In this document: positions 18,479 through 27,582 of the stretch, in pieces
Numbering within the stretch: position 1 is the first letter of the stretch
Layout: the number at the start of each line of letters is the position of its first letter
Origin: DGNJ01 sp002388905
GTDB taxonomy: Bacteria > Pseudomonadota > Gammaproteobacteria > Pseudomonadales > Porticoccaceae
Length of the DNA: 63,664 nucleotides
Assembly: GCA_036843405.1 (NCBI GenBank)
Contig: DAITSJ010000022.1
Coordinates: forward strand, 1 to 63,664
Reading direction: 5' to 3'
Program-made: the position numbers and the translations under genes
Notes under the pieces: generated by a model
What the model was told of the DNA's origin: nothing
What the model saw: only the letters and a program-made list of their open reading frames with translations
The model's database searches: none

Positions 18479-19449
18479 CCGAGCCGTCCGTTGTGGTGTT
18501 ATCCGGTGGCGTGGGCGGCGCCAAGCTGACGTTGGGCCTTGACCGCATTCTCCCCGCCGGCGCCCTGACTGCCGTCATCAACACCGGCGACGATTTCTAT
18601 CACCTGGGCCTGTGCATCTGCCCGGACATCGACACCACGCTCTACACCCTGTCCGGCCTGGCCGACCGGAATAAAGGCTGGGGACGCGGCGACGAGAGCT
18701 GGGGGTTCATGGCGGCCCTGGGCCAGTTGGGGGGGGACACCTGGTTCCAGCTTGGCGACCGGGACCTGGCCCTGCATGTGCTGCGCAGCCGGGCGCTGGC
18801 CAGGGGTGAGCGCCTGTCGGCGTTTACCGCGGATATGGCCCAGCGGCTGGGAATCACTTCCCGCATCCTGCCCATGTCCGACGATCCGGTGGCCACCGAA
18901 GTGGAAACCAGCGACGGCACCCTGCCCTTCCAGGAATACTTTGTCCGTCACCAGTGCCGTCCCCGCGTTCGGGCTCTGAGCTATCGAGGTGCCGACCATG
19001 CGCGTCCCGCCCCCGGCGTTCTCGACGCCCTGGCGGCCCCCGACCTGGAGGCGGTGGTAATCGCCCCGTCCAACCCCTACCTGAGCATCGACCCGATACT
19101 GGCGGTTCCCGGCATCCGCGAAGCCCTGGCTGCCACGGCGGCACCGGTTATCGCCGTGACACCGGTCATCGGCGGTAGTGCGGTCAAAGGGCCCACCACC
19201 AAGATCATGGCCGAATTGCGGCTATCGCCCTCCGCGCGCACCATCGCCGATCATTACCGGAACCTGATCGACGGGTTCCTGCTCGATGAACGGGACAAAA
19301 CCCTGCTGGAGGCCATGCCCGTTGCCACCCGTGTGGCCGACACCCTGATGGTTTCACTGGAAGACCGGGAACGGGTCGCCGGGGCGGTGCTGTCCTTCGC
19401 CCGTCACCTTGGTCGCCGGCCAGGCGGCAGGAGGACAAGCTCGACGTGA
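18475..19449 (+). CDS. cofD: 2-phospho-L-lactate (or equivalent) transferase
   Basis: A 324-residue CofD/FbiA homologue, which joins the activated three-carbon phospho-acid to Fo to give F420-0 or its dehydro or glyceryl analogue. The N-terminus VVLSGGVGGAKLTLGLDRIL is diagnostic, with NTGDDFYHLGLCICPDIDT and the late PVIGGSAVKGPTTKIM segment. The start is the ATG of the ATGA overlap with cofE; a longer in-frame extension inside cofE is rejected. It ends in a GTGA overlap with cofC. Confidence 0.93.
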   Translation: MTEPSVVVLSGGVGGAKLTLGLDRILPAGALTAVINTGDDFYHLGLCICPDIDTTLYTLSGLADRNKGWGRGDESWGFMAALGQLGGDTWFQLGDRDLALHVLRSRALARGERLSAFTADMAQRLGITSRILPMSDDPVATEVETSDGTLPFQEYFVRHQCRPRVRALSYRGADHARPAPGVLDALAAPDLEAVVIAPSNPYLSIDPILAVPGIREALAATAAPVIAVTPVIGGSAVKGPTTKIMAELRLSPSARTIADHYRNLIDGFLLDERDKTLLEAMPVATRVADTLMVSLEDRERVAGAVLSFARHLGRRPGGRRTSST

Positions 19450-20060
19450 GCTGCTGGGCACTGGTGCCGGTCAAGGCCCGGAAGGACTGCAAGACCCGGC
19501 TGGCCAAGGCACTGGCGCCGGACCAGCGGCTGGCGCTGGTGCGCGCCGTGTTGCGCCATGTGCTGGACATCCTCGGGAAAGTGGAACGTATCGACCATAT
19601 CGCCCTGGTCAGTCCCGAACGGGATACCGTACCGGGATTCATCGAGGTGCTGCCGGAAAGGGGGCACGACCTCAACAGCAGCCTGACCCGGGCCATGACC
19701 GAAGCCCGGAGCCGGGGCGCCACCCGGGTTCTGATACTGCACTCGGACCTGCCCGACATCCGGGGGGACGATGTCGAGGCCCTGCTCGACGGTGCGGACG
19801 AGCACGGTCTGGCCATCGCTCCCGATGATCGCGGCACGGGCACCAATGGCCTGTGCCTGCCGGCAGACCTGTCGCTGCCGCTGCAGTTCGGTAAGGGGAG
19901 TTTCCATTCCCATGTCGAAAGTGCCCGTCGAGCGGGTTACAATCCGGCTATCGTCAGAACAGGGGGGCTGGGTTTCGACCTGGATAATTCGGCGGACCTC
20001 GACTATTACCAGACTCAATCGTCTACACCGCCAAGCCGCCCAAATACCAAAACGGAGTGA
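19446..20060 (+). CDS. cofC: Guanylyltransferase for F420 side-chain activation (CofC/FbiD)
   Basis: A 204-residue nucleotidyltransferase that activates 2-phospholactate, phosphoenolpyruvate or 3-phosphoglycerate with GTP for CofD. The start CWALVPVKARKDCKTRLA is the GTP-binding signature, and PDDRGTGTNGLCLP with FGKGSFHSHVESAR completes the site. It starts with GTG inside the cofD stop (GTGA). Which three-carbon substrate it takes cannot be read by eye; the lack of an FbiB-type reductase makes this a real question. Confidence 0.9.
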   Translation: MSCWALVPVKARKDCKTRLAKALAPDQRLALVRAVLRHVLDILGKVERIDHIALVSPERDTVPGFIEVLPERGHDLNSSLTRAMTEARSRGATRVLILHSDLPDIRGDDVEALLDGADEHGLAIAPDDRGTGTNGLCLPADLSLPLQFGKGSFHSHVESARRAGYNPAIVRTGGLGFDLDNSADLDYYQTQSSTPPSRPNTKTE

Positions 20061-20064
20061 GCCA

Positions 20065-22434
20065 GTGACTAACGACGTCCCCGCAGCCACCGACGCCGCC
20101 CCGGACAGGGAAACCCTGCTACGGGCGCCACTGGAAGAGCTGCTCAAGCGAGCCGAGCAAATGACCCTCGCCAACCGGGGTCGCCGGCTCACTTACTCCC
20201 GGAAAGTTTTCATCCCGCTTACCCAGTTGTGCCGCGATGTCTGCCACTACTGCACCTTCGCCAAGGCACCCCGGGTCCTCGACAACCCCTATCTGAGCAT
20301 CGACGAGGCCGTGGCCATCGCCCGGGCCGGCGTCGAGGCGGGTTGCAACGAGGCCCTGTTTACCCTGGGCGACAAACCCGAACTGCGCTACCGGGTCGCT
20401 CGCGAGGCGCTCTCCGAGATGGGATACGAGAGCACGCTCGATTACCTGGAAGCTGCGGCGCGGGCGGTTTACGAGGAAACCGGCCTGCTGCCCCACCTGA
20501 ATCCCGGCCTGATGAACCGGGAGGAAATGACCCGCCTGCGAAAGGTCTCGGTGTCCATGGGTATCATGCTGGAGACCGCCTCGGAACGGCTCTCGGAAAA
20601 GGGCATGCCCCACTACGGCTCTCCGGACAAGCACCCGGCGGCTCGGCTGGAAACCATTCGCCTGGCCGGCGAACTGAAGATCCCCTTCACCACCGGCCTG
20701 CTGATCGGCATCGGCGAAACCCGGGAAGAGCGCCTGGACAGCCTGCTCGCCCTGCGCGACCTGCACCGGCAATACGGCCATATCCAGGAAATCATTATCC
20801 AGAATTTCCGGGCCAAGCCCGGCACCAAAATGGCGGATGCCCCGGAGCCGTCCCTCGACGAGCACCTGTGGACAATCGCGGCGACCCGGCTCCTGTTCGG
20901 CGGCGACATGACCGTGCAGGCGCCCCCCAATCTCCAACCCGAGGTGCTCACCGCGCTGGTTCGCGCCGGCGTCAGCGACTGGGGCGGCGTATCGCCGGTA
21001 ACACCGGACCACGTCAACCCGGAGCGACCCTGGCCCCACCTGGATAACCTGAGCGCAGAAACCGCCGCTGCGGGCCGTCACCTTGTGCCCCGGCTCGCCC
21101 TGGGGCCCGCCTATGCCCTGGACCCGGAAACCTGGGTGGACCCGGCTATGTGCGCGAGCGTGCGCCACCACAGCGACGCCTTCGGGCTCGCCCGGGGCCA
21201 GGACTGGTTCGCCGGTTCCGGGGCGCCGGTGCCCGAGGGTAGCGGGCGGTGGCTGCAACGCCAGCAATCGACCATACCCACCTCCCTGGAAGTGGCACGC
21301 ATCCTAGACCGGGCCGGCCAGGGCAAGACCCTGGACGAGGGTGAGATTGTCCGGCTCTTCGAGGCGGAGGGAGACGAGTTGTCCGCCGTTTTACAGAGCG
21401 CCGATCAACTGCGCCGGGAAGCGGTGGGCGATACGGTCACCTATGTCATCAACCGCAATATCAATTACACCAACATTTGCAGCTATCGCTGTGGTTTTTG
21501 CGCCTTCGCCAAGGGCCAGGGTCAGCGCAGCCGCGAACTGCGCGGCCCCGCCTACCTGCTCGACTACGAGGAAGTGGGACACCGCGCCCGGGAAGCCTGG
21601 GAGGCCGGCGCTTCGGAAGTCTGCCTGCAGGGCGGCATCCATCCCAGCTTCACCGGCGAGACCTATCTCAACATAGTCCGGGCAGTGAAAGAGGCGGTGC
21701 CGGAAATCCACGTTCATGCCTTCTCGCCCCTGGAAATCAGCCACGGCGCCGAAACCCTGAGTATGTCCCTGGCCGACTACCTGACCATGCTCAAGGAAGC
21801 CGGTCTGGCCACCCTGCCCGGTACCGCCGCCGAAATCCTCCACGACGACGTGCGCCGGATCATCTGCCCGGACAAGCTCAACACGGAGCAGTGGCTGGAG
21901 GTGGTGGGCACCGCCCACCGGGTGGGTTTGCGCACCACGTCCACCATGATGTTCGGCCATGTGGAGACACCCCGGCACTGGGCCGCGCACCTGCTCCGCC
22001 TGCGCGCCCTCCAGGAGGAAACCGGCGGTATCACCGAATTCGTGCCCCTGTCCTATGTGCACATGGAGGCCCCCCTGTGGCGCAAAGGACTGTCCCGCTC
22101 AGGCCCCACTTTCCGGGAATCGGTGCTGGTCCACGCCGTCGGCCGCCTGGCCCTCTACCCCCTGATCCGGAATATCCAGACCTCCTGGGTGAAAATGGGC
22201 CCCGAGGGCGCCGCCTTCTGCCTCCAGGCCGGCGCCAACGACCTGGGCGGCACCCTGATGAACGAATCCATCACCCGCGCCGCCGGCGGCGTCCATGGCC
22301 AGGAATTCGGCTTCGCGGAAATGGAATTGCTCGCGGAAAATCTCGGTCGTGTTCCCCGGCAGCGTACCGCCCTCTACCAGCCCAGGGACAAACGACCGAC
22401 CGGTCACCAGGACGCCCGCCAGGCCACCTATTGA
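20065..22434 (+). CDS. fbiC: Fused Fo synthase (CofG-CofH, FbiC)
   Basis: A 789-residue bifunctional radical-SAM protein that makes the deazaflavin Fo from tyrosine and the pyrimidine 5-amino-6-ribitylaminouracil. The N-terminal CofG half has its cluster cysteines at 56, 60 and 63 (CRDVCHYC); the C-terminal CofH half has C472, C476 and C479 (CSYRCGFC). The fused order matches actinobacterial FbiC. The chosen start is the GTG at 20065 with GGAG 7 nt upstream; the long in-frame extension overlapping cofC is a shadow. It starts 4 bp after the cofC stop. Confidence 0.95.
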   Translation: MTNDVPAATDAAPDRETLLRAPLEELLKRAEQMTLANRGRRLTYSRKVFIPLTQLCRDVCHYCTFAKAPRVLDNPYLSIDEAVAIARAGVEAGCNEALFTLGDKPELRYRVAREALSEMGYESTLDYLEAAARAVYEETGLLPHLNPGLMNREEMTRLRKVSVSMGIMLETASERLSEKGMPHYGSPDKHPAARLETIRLAGELKIPFTTGLLIGIGETREERLDSLLALRDLHRQYGHIQEIIIQNFRAKPGTKMADAPEPSLDEHLWTIAATRLLFGGDMTVQAPPNLQPEVLTALVRAGVSDWGGVSPVTPDHVNPERPWPHLDNLSAETAAAGRHLVPRLALGPAYALDPETWVDPAMCASVRHHSDAFGLARGQDWFAGSGAPVPEGSGRWLQRQQSTIPTSLEVARILDRAGQGKTLDEGEIVRLFEAEGDELSAVLQSADQLRREAVGDTVTYVINRNINYTNICSYRCGFCAFAKGQGQRSRELRGPAYLLDYEEVGHRAREAWEAGASEVCLQGGIHPSFTGETYLNIVRAVKEAVPEIHVHAFSPLEISHGAETLSMSLADYLTMLKEAGLATLPGTAAEILHDDVRRIICPDKLNTEQWLEVVGTAHRVGLRTTSTMMFGHVETPRHWAAHLLRLRALQEETGGITEFVPLSYVHMEAPLWRKGLSRSGPTFRESVLVHAVGRLALYPLIRNIQTSWVKMGPEGAAFCLQAGANDLGGTLMNESITRAAGGVHGQEFGFAEMELLAENLGRVPRQRTALYQPRDKRPTGHQDARQATY

Positions 22435-22456
22435 AACCGATGGATCGAGGAACCCC

Positions 22457-23458
22457 GTGCAAAATCGACAAGTTGTCCTGACCGAGCGGGCCGGGGGCAT
22501 CCCCCGGCCGGAACACTTTGAGTTGACCACCGCCGAGGTGCCCGGGACGCCGGCCGGCGGTTTGCTTATCCGCAACCACTACCTGTCCGTGGACCCCGCC
22601 ATGCGCGGCTGGATCAACGACACCAAAGGCTACCTGGCACCGGTGCCCATCGGCGGCGTGATGCGCTCCCTGGCGGTGGGCGAGGTCGTCGGCTCGGACA
22701 GCCCGGACTACCGGGAAGGGGATTTTGTCACCGGCTGGTTCGGCTGGCAGGAGATCGCCGCGGTGGATACCGACAAGGTGATCCGCAAGGTGCACCAGAG
22801 CGAAGGCCCCCTGACCGCCAGCCTTGGTGTCCTGGGTCTCAACGGCATCACCGCCTACCTGGCTTTTACCGGCATCGGCAAACCCGAGCCCGGCGAAACC
22901 GTGCTGGTGTCCACTGCCGCCGGCGCCGTGGGCAGCATCGTCGGCCAGATTGCCAGGCTCAAGGGCTGCCGCACCGTCGGCCTGACCGGCAGCGACGACA
23001 AGGTCAGCCAGTGTACGGAAGAGTTCGGCTACGATGCCGCTCTCAACTACAAGACCTGCGGCGACCTGAGCGCAGCGGTGGCCGCTGCCTGCCCGGATGG
23101 GATCGACATATTTTTCGACAATACCGCCGGGCCCATCGCCGACAGCGTCTTTGGCGCCATGAACCTGTTCGGCCGGATTATCCAGTGTGGCACCGCCTCC
23201 ATCGCCAACTGGGAGCCGCTCCCGGAAGGCCCGAGAAGAGAGCGGTTCTTCATCACCAAACGCTTGCTGCAGCAGGGCTTCGTGGTCTTCGACCACTTCG
23301 ACAAATGGCCGGAAACCATCGACCGGCTCTCGGCCTGGCTGAAAAGCGGCGAACTGCGCTACCGGGAGGATATCCGGGACGGACTCGGGGAAGCCCCGCA
23401 GGCACTGCTGGATCTCTACGAAGGTACCAACCGGGGCAAGACGCTGATCCGGGTCTGA
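22457..23458 (+). CDS. NADP-dependent MDR oxidoreductase (LTB4DH/CurA-like)
   Basis: A 333-residue medium-chain reductase of the zinc-free leukotriene-B4-dehydrogenase/CurA group, which reduces the double bond of alpha,beta-unsaturated ketones or aldehydes. The N-terminus has LSVDPAMRGWINDTKGYLAPV, the Rossmann motif is STAAGAVGSIVGQIARLKG, and FDNTAGPIADSVFGAMNLFGR is typical. A GTG start at 22457 follows GAGGA at 5 nt. It lies 22 bp after fbiC and may belong to the same transcript, adding a conventional enone reductase beside the F420 genes. Confidence 0.85.
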   Translation: MQNRQVVLTERAGGIPRPEHFELTTAEVPGTPAGGLLIRNHYLSVDPAMRGWINDTKGYLAPVPIGGVMRSLAVGEVVGSDSPDYREGDFVTGWFGWQEIAAVDTDKVIRKVHQSEGPLTASLGVLGLNGITAYLAFTGIGKPEPGETVLVSTAAGAVGSIVGQIARLKGCRTVGLTGSDDKVSQCTEEFGYDAALNYKTCGDLSAAVAAACPDGIDIFFDNTAGPIADSVFGAMNLFGRIIQCGTASIANWEPLPEGPRRERFFITKRLLQQGFVVFDHFDKWPETIDRLSAWLKSGELRYREDIRDGLGEAPQALLDLYEGTNRGKTLIRV

Positions 23459-23462
23459 GTCC

Positions 23463-23936
23463 TCAGCCCCCGCCGCAGGCGGACTGCGGCAAGCCCGGGT
23501 CGGTTTCGGCATATTTCTCGACCAGGTGCGCCAGTCTCGCCAGCAGGCGCTGCCAACTGGCGGCGGCCTCCTCCCGATCATCCGCCGGCTGGGCGTCGAT
23601 CACCACGTCGGCCACCGCCTCCAGCAATCCGTAGAAATAAACCAGGGGAATGTCCAGCTCCTCGTGCTGGGGGATGGTGTATTTGAAGACGATATCCACT
23701 TCCTCGGGCGACTCGAAGTATTCCAGGAAACTGAACAGGGCATCCGTCACCATACTGCCCTCCAGGGATTCCTTGTACTGCGCACCCTTGGTTTTGAAAT
23801 GTGCTTCCGCCTGCGGATACCTGCTGTAAAGCGCCCTGTATACCAGCGGCGTGATATCACCCAGCTTCTCGGAGGCCTTTTCCAGGGATTGATGGATAAC
23901 ATCCTTGTCTGCGGAAGTCAGGTCGTCATTCGCCAT
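23463..23936 (-). CDS. Globin-like protein
   Basis: A 157-residue helical protein with a globin-like pattern: DITPLVYRALYSRYPQAEAHF resembles the B-C helix region and IPQHEELDIPLVYFYGLLEA the F helix with a candidate proximal histidine. It is not the truncated-hemoglobin type found at 34259. The ATG at 23936 is favoured over the long upstream frame, which overlaps the TetR gene. It is 17 bp downstream of the TetR gene and 4 bp from the converging MDR gene. Possible roles are oxygen delivery to the neighbouring P450s or NO/oxygen sensing; heme binding is inferred only. Confidence 0.6.
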   Translation of the reverse strand: MANDDLTSADKDVIHQSLEKASEKLGDITPLVYRALYSRYPQAEAHFKTKGAQYKESLEGSMVTDALFSFLEYFESPEEVDIVFKYTIPQHEELDIPLVYFYGLLEAVADVVIDAQPADDREEAAASWQRLLARLAHLVEKYAETDPGLPQSACGGG

Positions 23937-23953
23937 AGCCCATTCCTCCTTGT

Positions 23954-24607
23954 CTACTCCACGGCCCGGAGAGGGGATGCACCCTCCTGCCCGGCAATTC
24001 CGTAGAGGAACATGAACGTGTCGGCCACCTGCCGGGCCTCTGCCGCGATGGCGTCGGCACCCGGGTGACCGATAACACTGTGCAGGCACTGTTGATTGAG
24101 ACCCGATTGACAGAAACCGATCAGCAGGCGCGCCGCGATCTCGGGATCGGCGGGCCGGAGGTTGCCGGCCGCCATGGCGTGTTCCAGACAATCCGCCAAC
24201 TGCTGCCGCCCGGATAACAGGGCCCGGTCGTAAAAAAACCGCCCGATCTCGGGAAAGCGCCTGGCCTCGCCGATCACCAGCCGGGTCAGTGCCTGGCCCT
24301 TCCTGGACACCAGAAAGCCGATGAAAATCCGGCAGAAATCCGTTAATGCCCGGCGCGGCTCCGTGGTCATATCGAAGGATTCAAAAGCCTGGGCCGAATG
24401 ATCGAGAATCAGCTGTTCGATACACTGGATGAACAGGTCCTGCTTATTCTTTACGTAACTGTAAAGCGTCGCCTTGGAGCCACCCACCTCCTCGGCGATG
24501 GCGGACATGGAAGTGGCCGCGTAGCCCTGTTTCAGGAAGGCCTTCATCGCCACCTTGAAAATGCGCTCGCGTCTTTGCCGACTTCGTTTCTGGAGCTGCT
24601 TATTCAT
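23954..24607 (-). CDS. TetR-family transcriptional regulator
   Basis: A 217-residue TetR repressor. The N-terminal helix-turn-helix domain reads IFKVAMKAFLKQGYAATSMSAIAEEVGGSKATLYSYVKNKQ, in separate stretches of the usual pattern, at about residues 16-56. The C-terminal ligand domain resembles the AefR/TetR_C group (LIGFCQSGLNQQC). It lies 92 bp downstream of a P450 gene on the same strand and upstream of the globin-like gene. It probably controls the P450s and/or the divergent reductase-ferredoxin genes. Confidence 0.9.
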   Translation of the reverse strand: MNKQLQKRSRQRRERIFKVAMKAFLKQGYAATSMSAIAEEVGGSKATLYSYVKNKQDLFIQCIEQLILDHSAQAFESFDMTTEPRRALTDFCRIFIGFLVSRKGQALTRLVIGEARRFPEIGRFFYDRALLSGRQQLADCLEHAMAAGNLRPADPEIAARLLIGFCQSGLNQQCLHSVIGHPGADAIAAEARQVADTFMFLYGIAGQEGASPLRAVE

Positions 24608-24699
24608 GACAACCGGTCCGGTCCTGGCCGTTTAACGCGGTCCGGCGCGCGGGCGTCCACCCGGGCGGTGCGACGTTCCCGCGCAATCCGGCCCCCCAA

Positions 24700-25926
24700 T
24701 CAGTTGCCCCAAACCAACCGCAGGTTGCGGGGCTGGATAATTCCCCCAGCCTGGCTCTCGACATTGGCGCCCGGCTCAATGCGAAACGGCGGAACGGCCT
24801 TGAACAATTCTTCCAAGGCAATGCGCAGCTCGCGCCGGGCCAGGTGAACCCCGAGGCAGTGGTGAGGCCCCACGGCGAACGAGACATGGCTCGGATTCCT
24901 GTCCAGATCCACCGTGTGGGGATTCCCAAAGGCCTCGGCGTCCCGCCCGGCCAGAGTAGTACACATGGCCACCTTGTCGCCGGGCTTGATGGTTACCCCC
25001 TTGAGGGTTTTCTCCTTGATACAGACGCGGTAGGTGGTCACCGCCGCAAAAGCGCGGAGAAATTCCTCCACCGCCCCGCGGATCTTCGCGGGATCGTCGC
25101 GCAGTGCCTGCTGGCGCTCCGGGTTTTCCGCCAGGTGGCGGACGAAATTCCCCAGGTTCGCCGACACCGTATCCAGGCCGCCGATATAAAGATTGAAGGC
25201 GTAGCCGAGCAGCTCCTTGTCGGTCATCTTGCGACCGTTCACTTCGGATTTGATGGCGTAGCTGATCAAATCGTCGCCGGGGTTTTGCTTGCGTTCGGCG
25301 ATGACTTCACGCAAATAGCCGGACACCTTGCGGACCCCATCCTGCATGACATCCAGCTTGCCGGAATGGAGCAGCATTCGCTCCCACTCCAGGAACTCGG
25401 TCATGCGCTCCTGGGGCAGGTCGAGCAGGTCCAGGACCACGCTGACGGGAAACGGGAAGGCGAATTCATCCATGAATTCACAGCCGCTTTTATCCCGGAT
25501 CGCGTCCACACAGCGCATGGCGGCGGTGTGCACCGCCTTTTCCATTTTGGCGACGGGCCCCGGCGCAAAAATGGGATTCAACAGTGTTCGGTAATAGGTG
25601 TGGTCCGGTGCATCCTGTTCGGCGGGGACCAGGGACCAGTCCTCACCGATCATGTGGGCCAGGGAACTGAAGCCCTTGTTGGAAAAATGCTCGGTATCGT
25701 TGTAGACCGCCTTCATATCCGCCATCCGCCGCAGGACCCAGGCGTTACCGCCACCGGGGACACTGTCCGGCGCGTAGAAAACATCCGGCCCCTCACAGGC
25801 CGCGGGCACCAGGGTCTCGAAAGGGTCCTCGGCAACCCACTTGCCCATGATCAACGGAAAGGTTTCCACACGATCACTGGGCACGTGTTCGGGAATAGTG
25901 GCGGGCTCTTGGCCGTGCAAGTCCAT
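24700..25926 (-). CDS. Cytochrome P450, CYP101-like (tandem copy 1)
   Basis: A 408-residue P450 of the P450cam type: I-helix GGLDTVSANLG with the Asp-Thr pair, K-helix EEFLRAF, heme loop FAVGPHHCLGVHLARRE with the thiolate cysteine at residue 357. It ends GGIIQPRNLRLVWGN, close to the CYP101 C-terminus. By eye it is about three quarters identical to the next P450, with the same length, so the two arose by tandem duplication. The start at 25926 follows GGAG. Electrons should come from the divergent ferredoxin reductase and ferredoxin. Confidence 0.92.
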   Translation of the reverse strand: MDLHGQEPATIPEHVPSDRVETFPLIMGKWVAEDPFETLVPAACEGPDVFYAPDSVPGGGNAWVLRRMADMKAVYNDTEHFSNKGFSSLAHMIGEDWSLVPAEQDAPDHTYYRTLLNPIFAPGPVAKMEKAVHTAAMRCVDAIRDKSGCEFMDEFAFPFPVSVVLDLLDLPQERMTEFLEWERMLLHSGKLDVMQDGVRKVSGYLREVIAERKQNPGDDLISYAIKSEVNGRKMTDKELLGYAFNLYIGGLDTVSANLGNFVRHLAENPERQQALRDDPAKIRGAVEEFLRAFAAVTTYRVCIKEKTLKGVTIKPGDKVAMCTTLAGRDAEAFGNPHTVDLDRNPSHVSFAVGPHHCLGVHLARRELRIALEELFKAVPPFRIEPGANVESQAGGIIQPRNLRLVWGN

Positions 25927-26067
25927 AATTTTTTTACTCCTTATGTGAATTTCAATGACAGTATTTACAACTAAAAGGGGGTTGGCCCCATGCCTGTAAC
26001 CGAAAGCGTGGCGAACGGCGTGCCGGTGCGCGGCCTTCTCTTCCTCGCGGCCGCCAACCGGCACTCT

Positions 26068-27294
26068 TCAGCTACCCCAGACCAGTTGAAGATTCCGTGG
26101 CTGGATAATGCCGCCCACCTGGCTCTCCACCCTGGTGCCCGGCTTTATGCGGAAAGGCGGAAGGGCAGCGAGCAGCTCTTCCAAGGCAATCCGCAACTCC
26201 CGTCGCGCCAGGTGAACGCCCAGGCAATGGTGAGGCCCGACGGCGAAGGACACATGGCTGGGATTGCGATCGAGGCGTATTTCCTCCGGAACATCGTATT
26301 CCTCGGGATCGCGGCCACCCAGGGTGGTACACATGGCCACCTTGTCGCCGGGCTTGATGGTCACGCCATTGACGGTCTGCTCCTTGACGCAGACACGGTA
26401 GGTGGTCACCGGCGCAAAGGCGCGGAGAAATTCTTCCACGGCACCACGAATTTTTGCGGGATCCTCGCGTAACGCCTGCTGATGATCGGGATGTTCGGCC
26501 AGGTAGCGGACGAAGTTGCCCAGGTTGGCGGAGACGGTATCCAGGCCGCCGATATAGAGGTTGAAGGCAAAGCCGAGCAACTCGTCATCGGTCAGTTTGC
26601 GGCCACCGGATTCGGACTTGATGGCAAAACTGATGAGATCGTCGCCCGGATCCTTTTTGCGCTCGGCGATCACTTCACGCAGGTAGCTGGCGACATTGCG
26701 TACGCCTTCCTGCATCACCTCCAGCCGGCCGGAGTGCAGCAGCATCCGTTCCCAGGTCAGGAATTCCGTCATGCGCTCGGCGGGGAGATCGAGGAGATTG
26801 AGAACCACGGTCACCGGAAACGGGAAAGCAAATTCATCCATGAACTCACAGCCATCTTTATCCCGTATCTTGTCGAGAGTGCGCAACGTCGCCTCCCGCA
26901 CGGTACCCTCCATCTTCGATACGGGCCCGGGCGCGAAAATAGGGTTGAGCAGGGTCCTGAAGAAAGTATGGTCCGGGGGATCCTGCTCCGCCGGCACCTG
27001 GTTCCAGCTCTCGCCGATCATCTTGGCCATCGAACTGAAACCCTTGTTGGAAAAGTGTTCGGTATCGTTGTAGACCGCCTTCATATCCGCCACCCTGCGA
27101 AGAATCCAGGCATGTCCGCCGCCCGGAACGCTGTTGGGGGCATAGGTGACGTCAGGCCCCTGACAGGCGCCGGGAACAATCCGCTCGAAAGGGTCTTCCT
27201 CGACCCATTGTCCCATAATCAGCGGGAAATCCTCTACCAGATCCCCAGGCACGTGAGCCGGGATATCGACGTTTTCCTGTGCTTCTAATTCCAT
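26068..27294 (-). CDS. Cytochrome P450, CYP101-like (tandem copy 2)
   Basis: A 408-residue paralogue of the preceding gene, with the same GGLDTVSANLG I-helix and FAVGPHHCLGVHLARRE heme loop (Cys357). Differences cluster in the N-terminal 20 residues and around residues 130-145, 230-250 and 330-345, some of which line the access channel in P450cam, so the copies may differ in substrate. AAGGAG precedes the ATG at 27294. It is the P450 nearest to the divergent reductase-ferredoxin genes, separated by 288 bp. Confidence 0.92.
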   Translation of the reverse strand: MELEAQENVDIPAHVPGDLVEDFPLIMGQWVEEDPFERIVPGACQGPDVTYAPNSVPGGGHAWILRRVADMKAVYNDTEHFSNKGFSSMAKMIGESWNQVPAEQDPPDHTFFRTLLNPIFAPGPVSKMEGTVREATLRTLDKIRDKDGCEFMDEFAFPFPVTVVLNLLDLPAERMTEFLTWERMLLHSGRLEVMQEGVRNVASYLREVIAERKKDPGDDLISFAIKSESGGRKLTDDELLGFAFNLYIGGLDTVSANLGNFVRYLAEHPDHQQALREDPAKIRGAVEEFLRAFAPVTTYRVCVKEQTVNGVTIKPGDKVAMCTTLGGRDPEEYDVPEEIRLDRNPSHVSFAVGPHHCLGVHLARRELRIALEELLAALPPFRIKPGTRVESQVGGIIQPRNLQLVWGS

Positions 27295-27390
27295 GTAAAT
27301 ACTCCTTTTCAGATCGCTGACCGACAACCGGCCCCGGATCGACAGTTGTTTATATTCAGGGCGATGCCCGCCATTCCGAGACAGCCAAAA

Positions 27391-27419
27391 TTGACCGTAC
27401 CGTTCACTTTTATTATGAT
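27391..27419 (+). promoter_or_regulatory. Sigma-70-type promoter for the ferredoxin reductase gene
   Basis: TTGACC (27391-27396) and TATGAT (27414-27419) are separated by exactly 17 bp and read toward the reductase, whose start is about 160 bp downstream. A dyad GACC-N10-GGTC around 27462-27479 lies in the leader and could be an operator, for instance for the nearby TetR protein. Confidence 0.65.
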
Positions 27420-27582
27420 CGCGTGGCTAGATAATTCAAGCAGTTTGGAGACGGGTTGTTTGACCCACATCAAAAGGTCTTATGGCCATATTCCCTCCCA
27501 TTCCCTATCATGCCCGACCGACTCAGGATGCGACGGAAACGCCGGCCATGGCCAAAACAGACGCTACCAGAGGTGGCAAACA

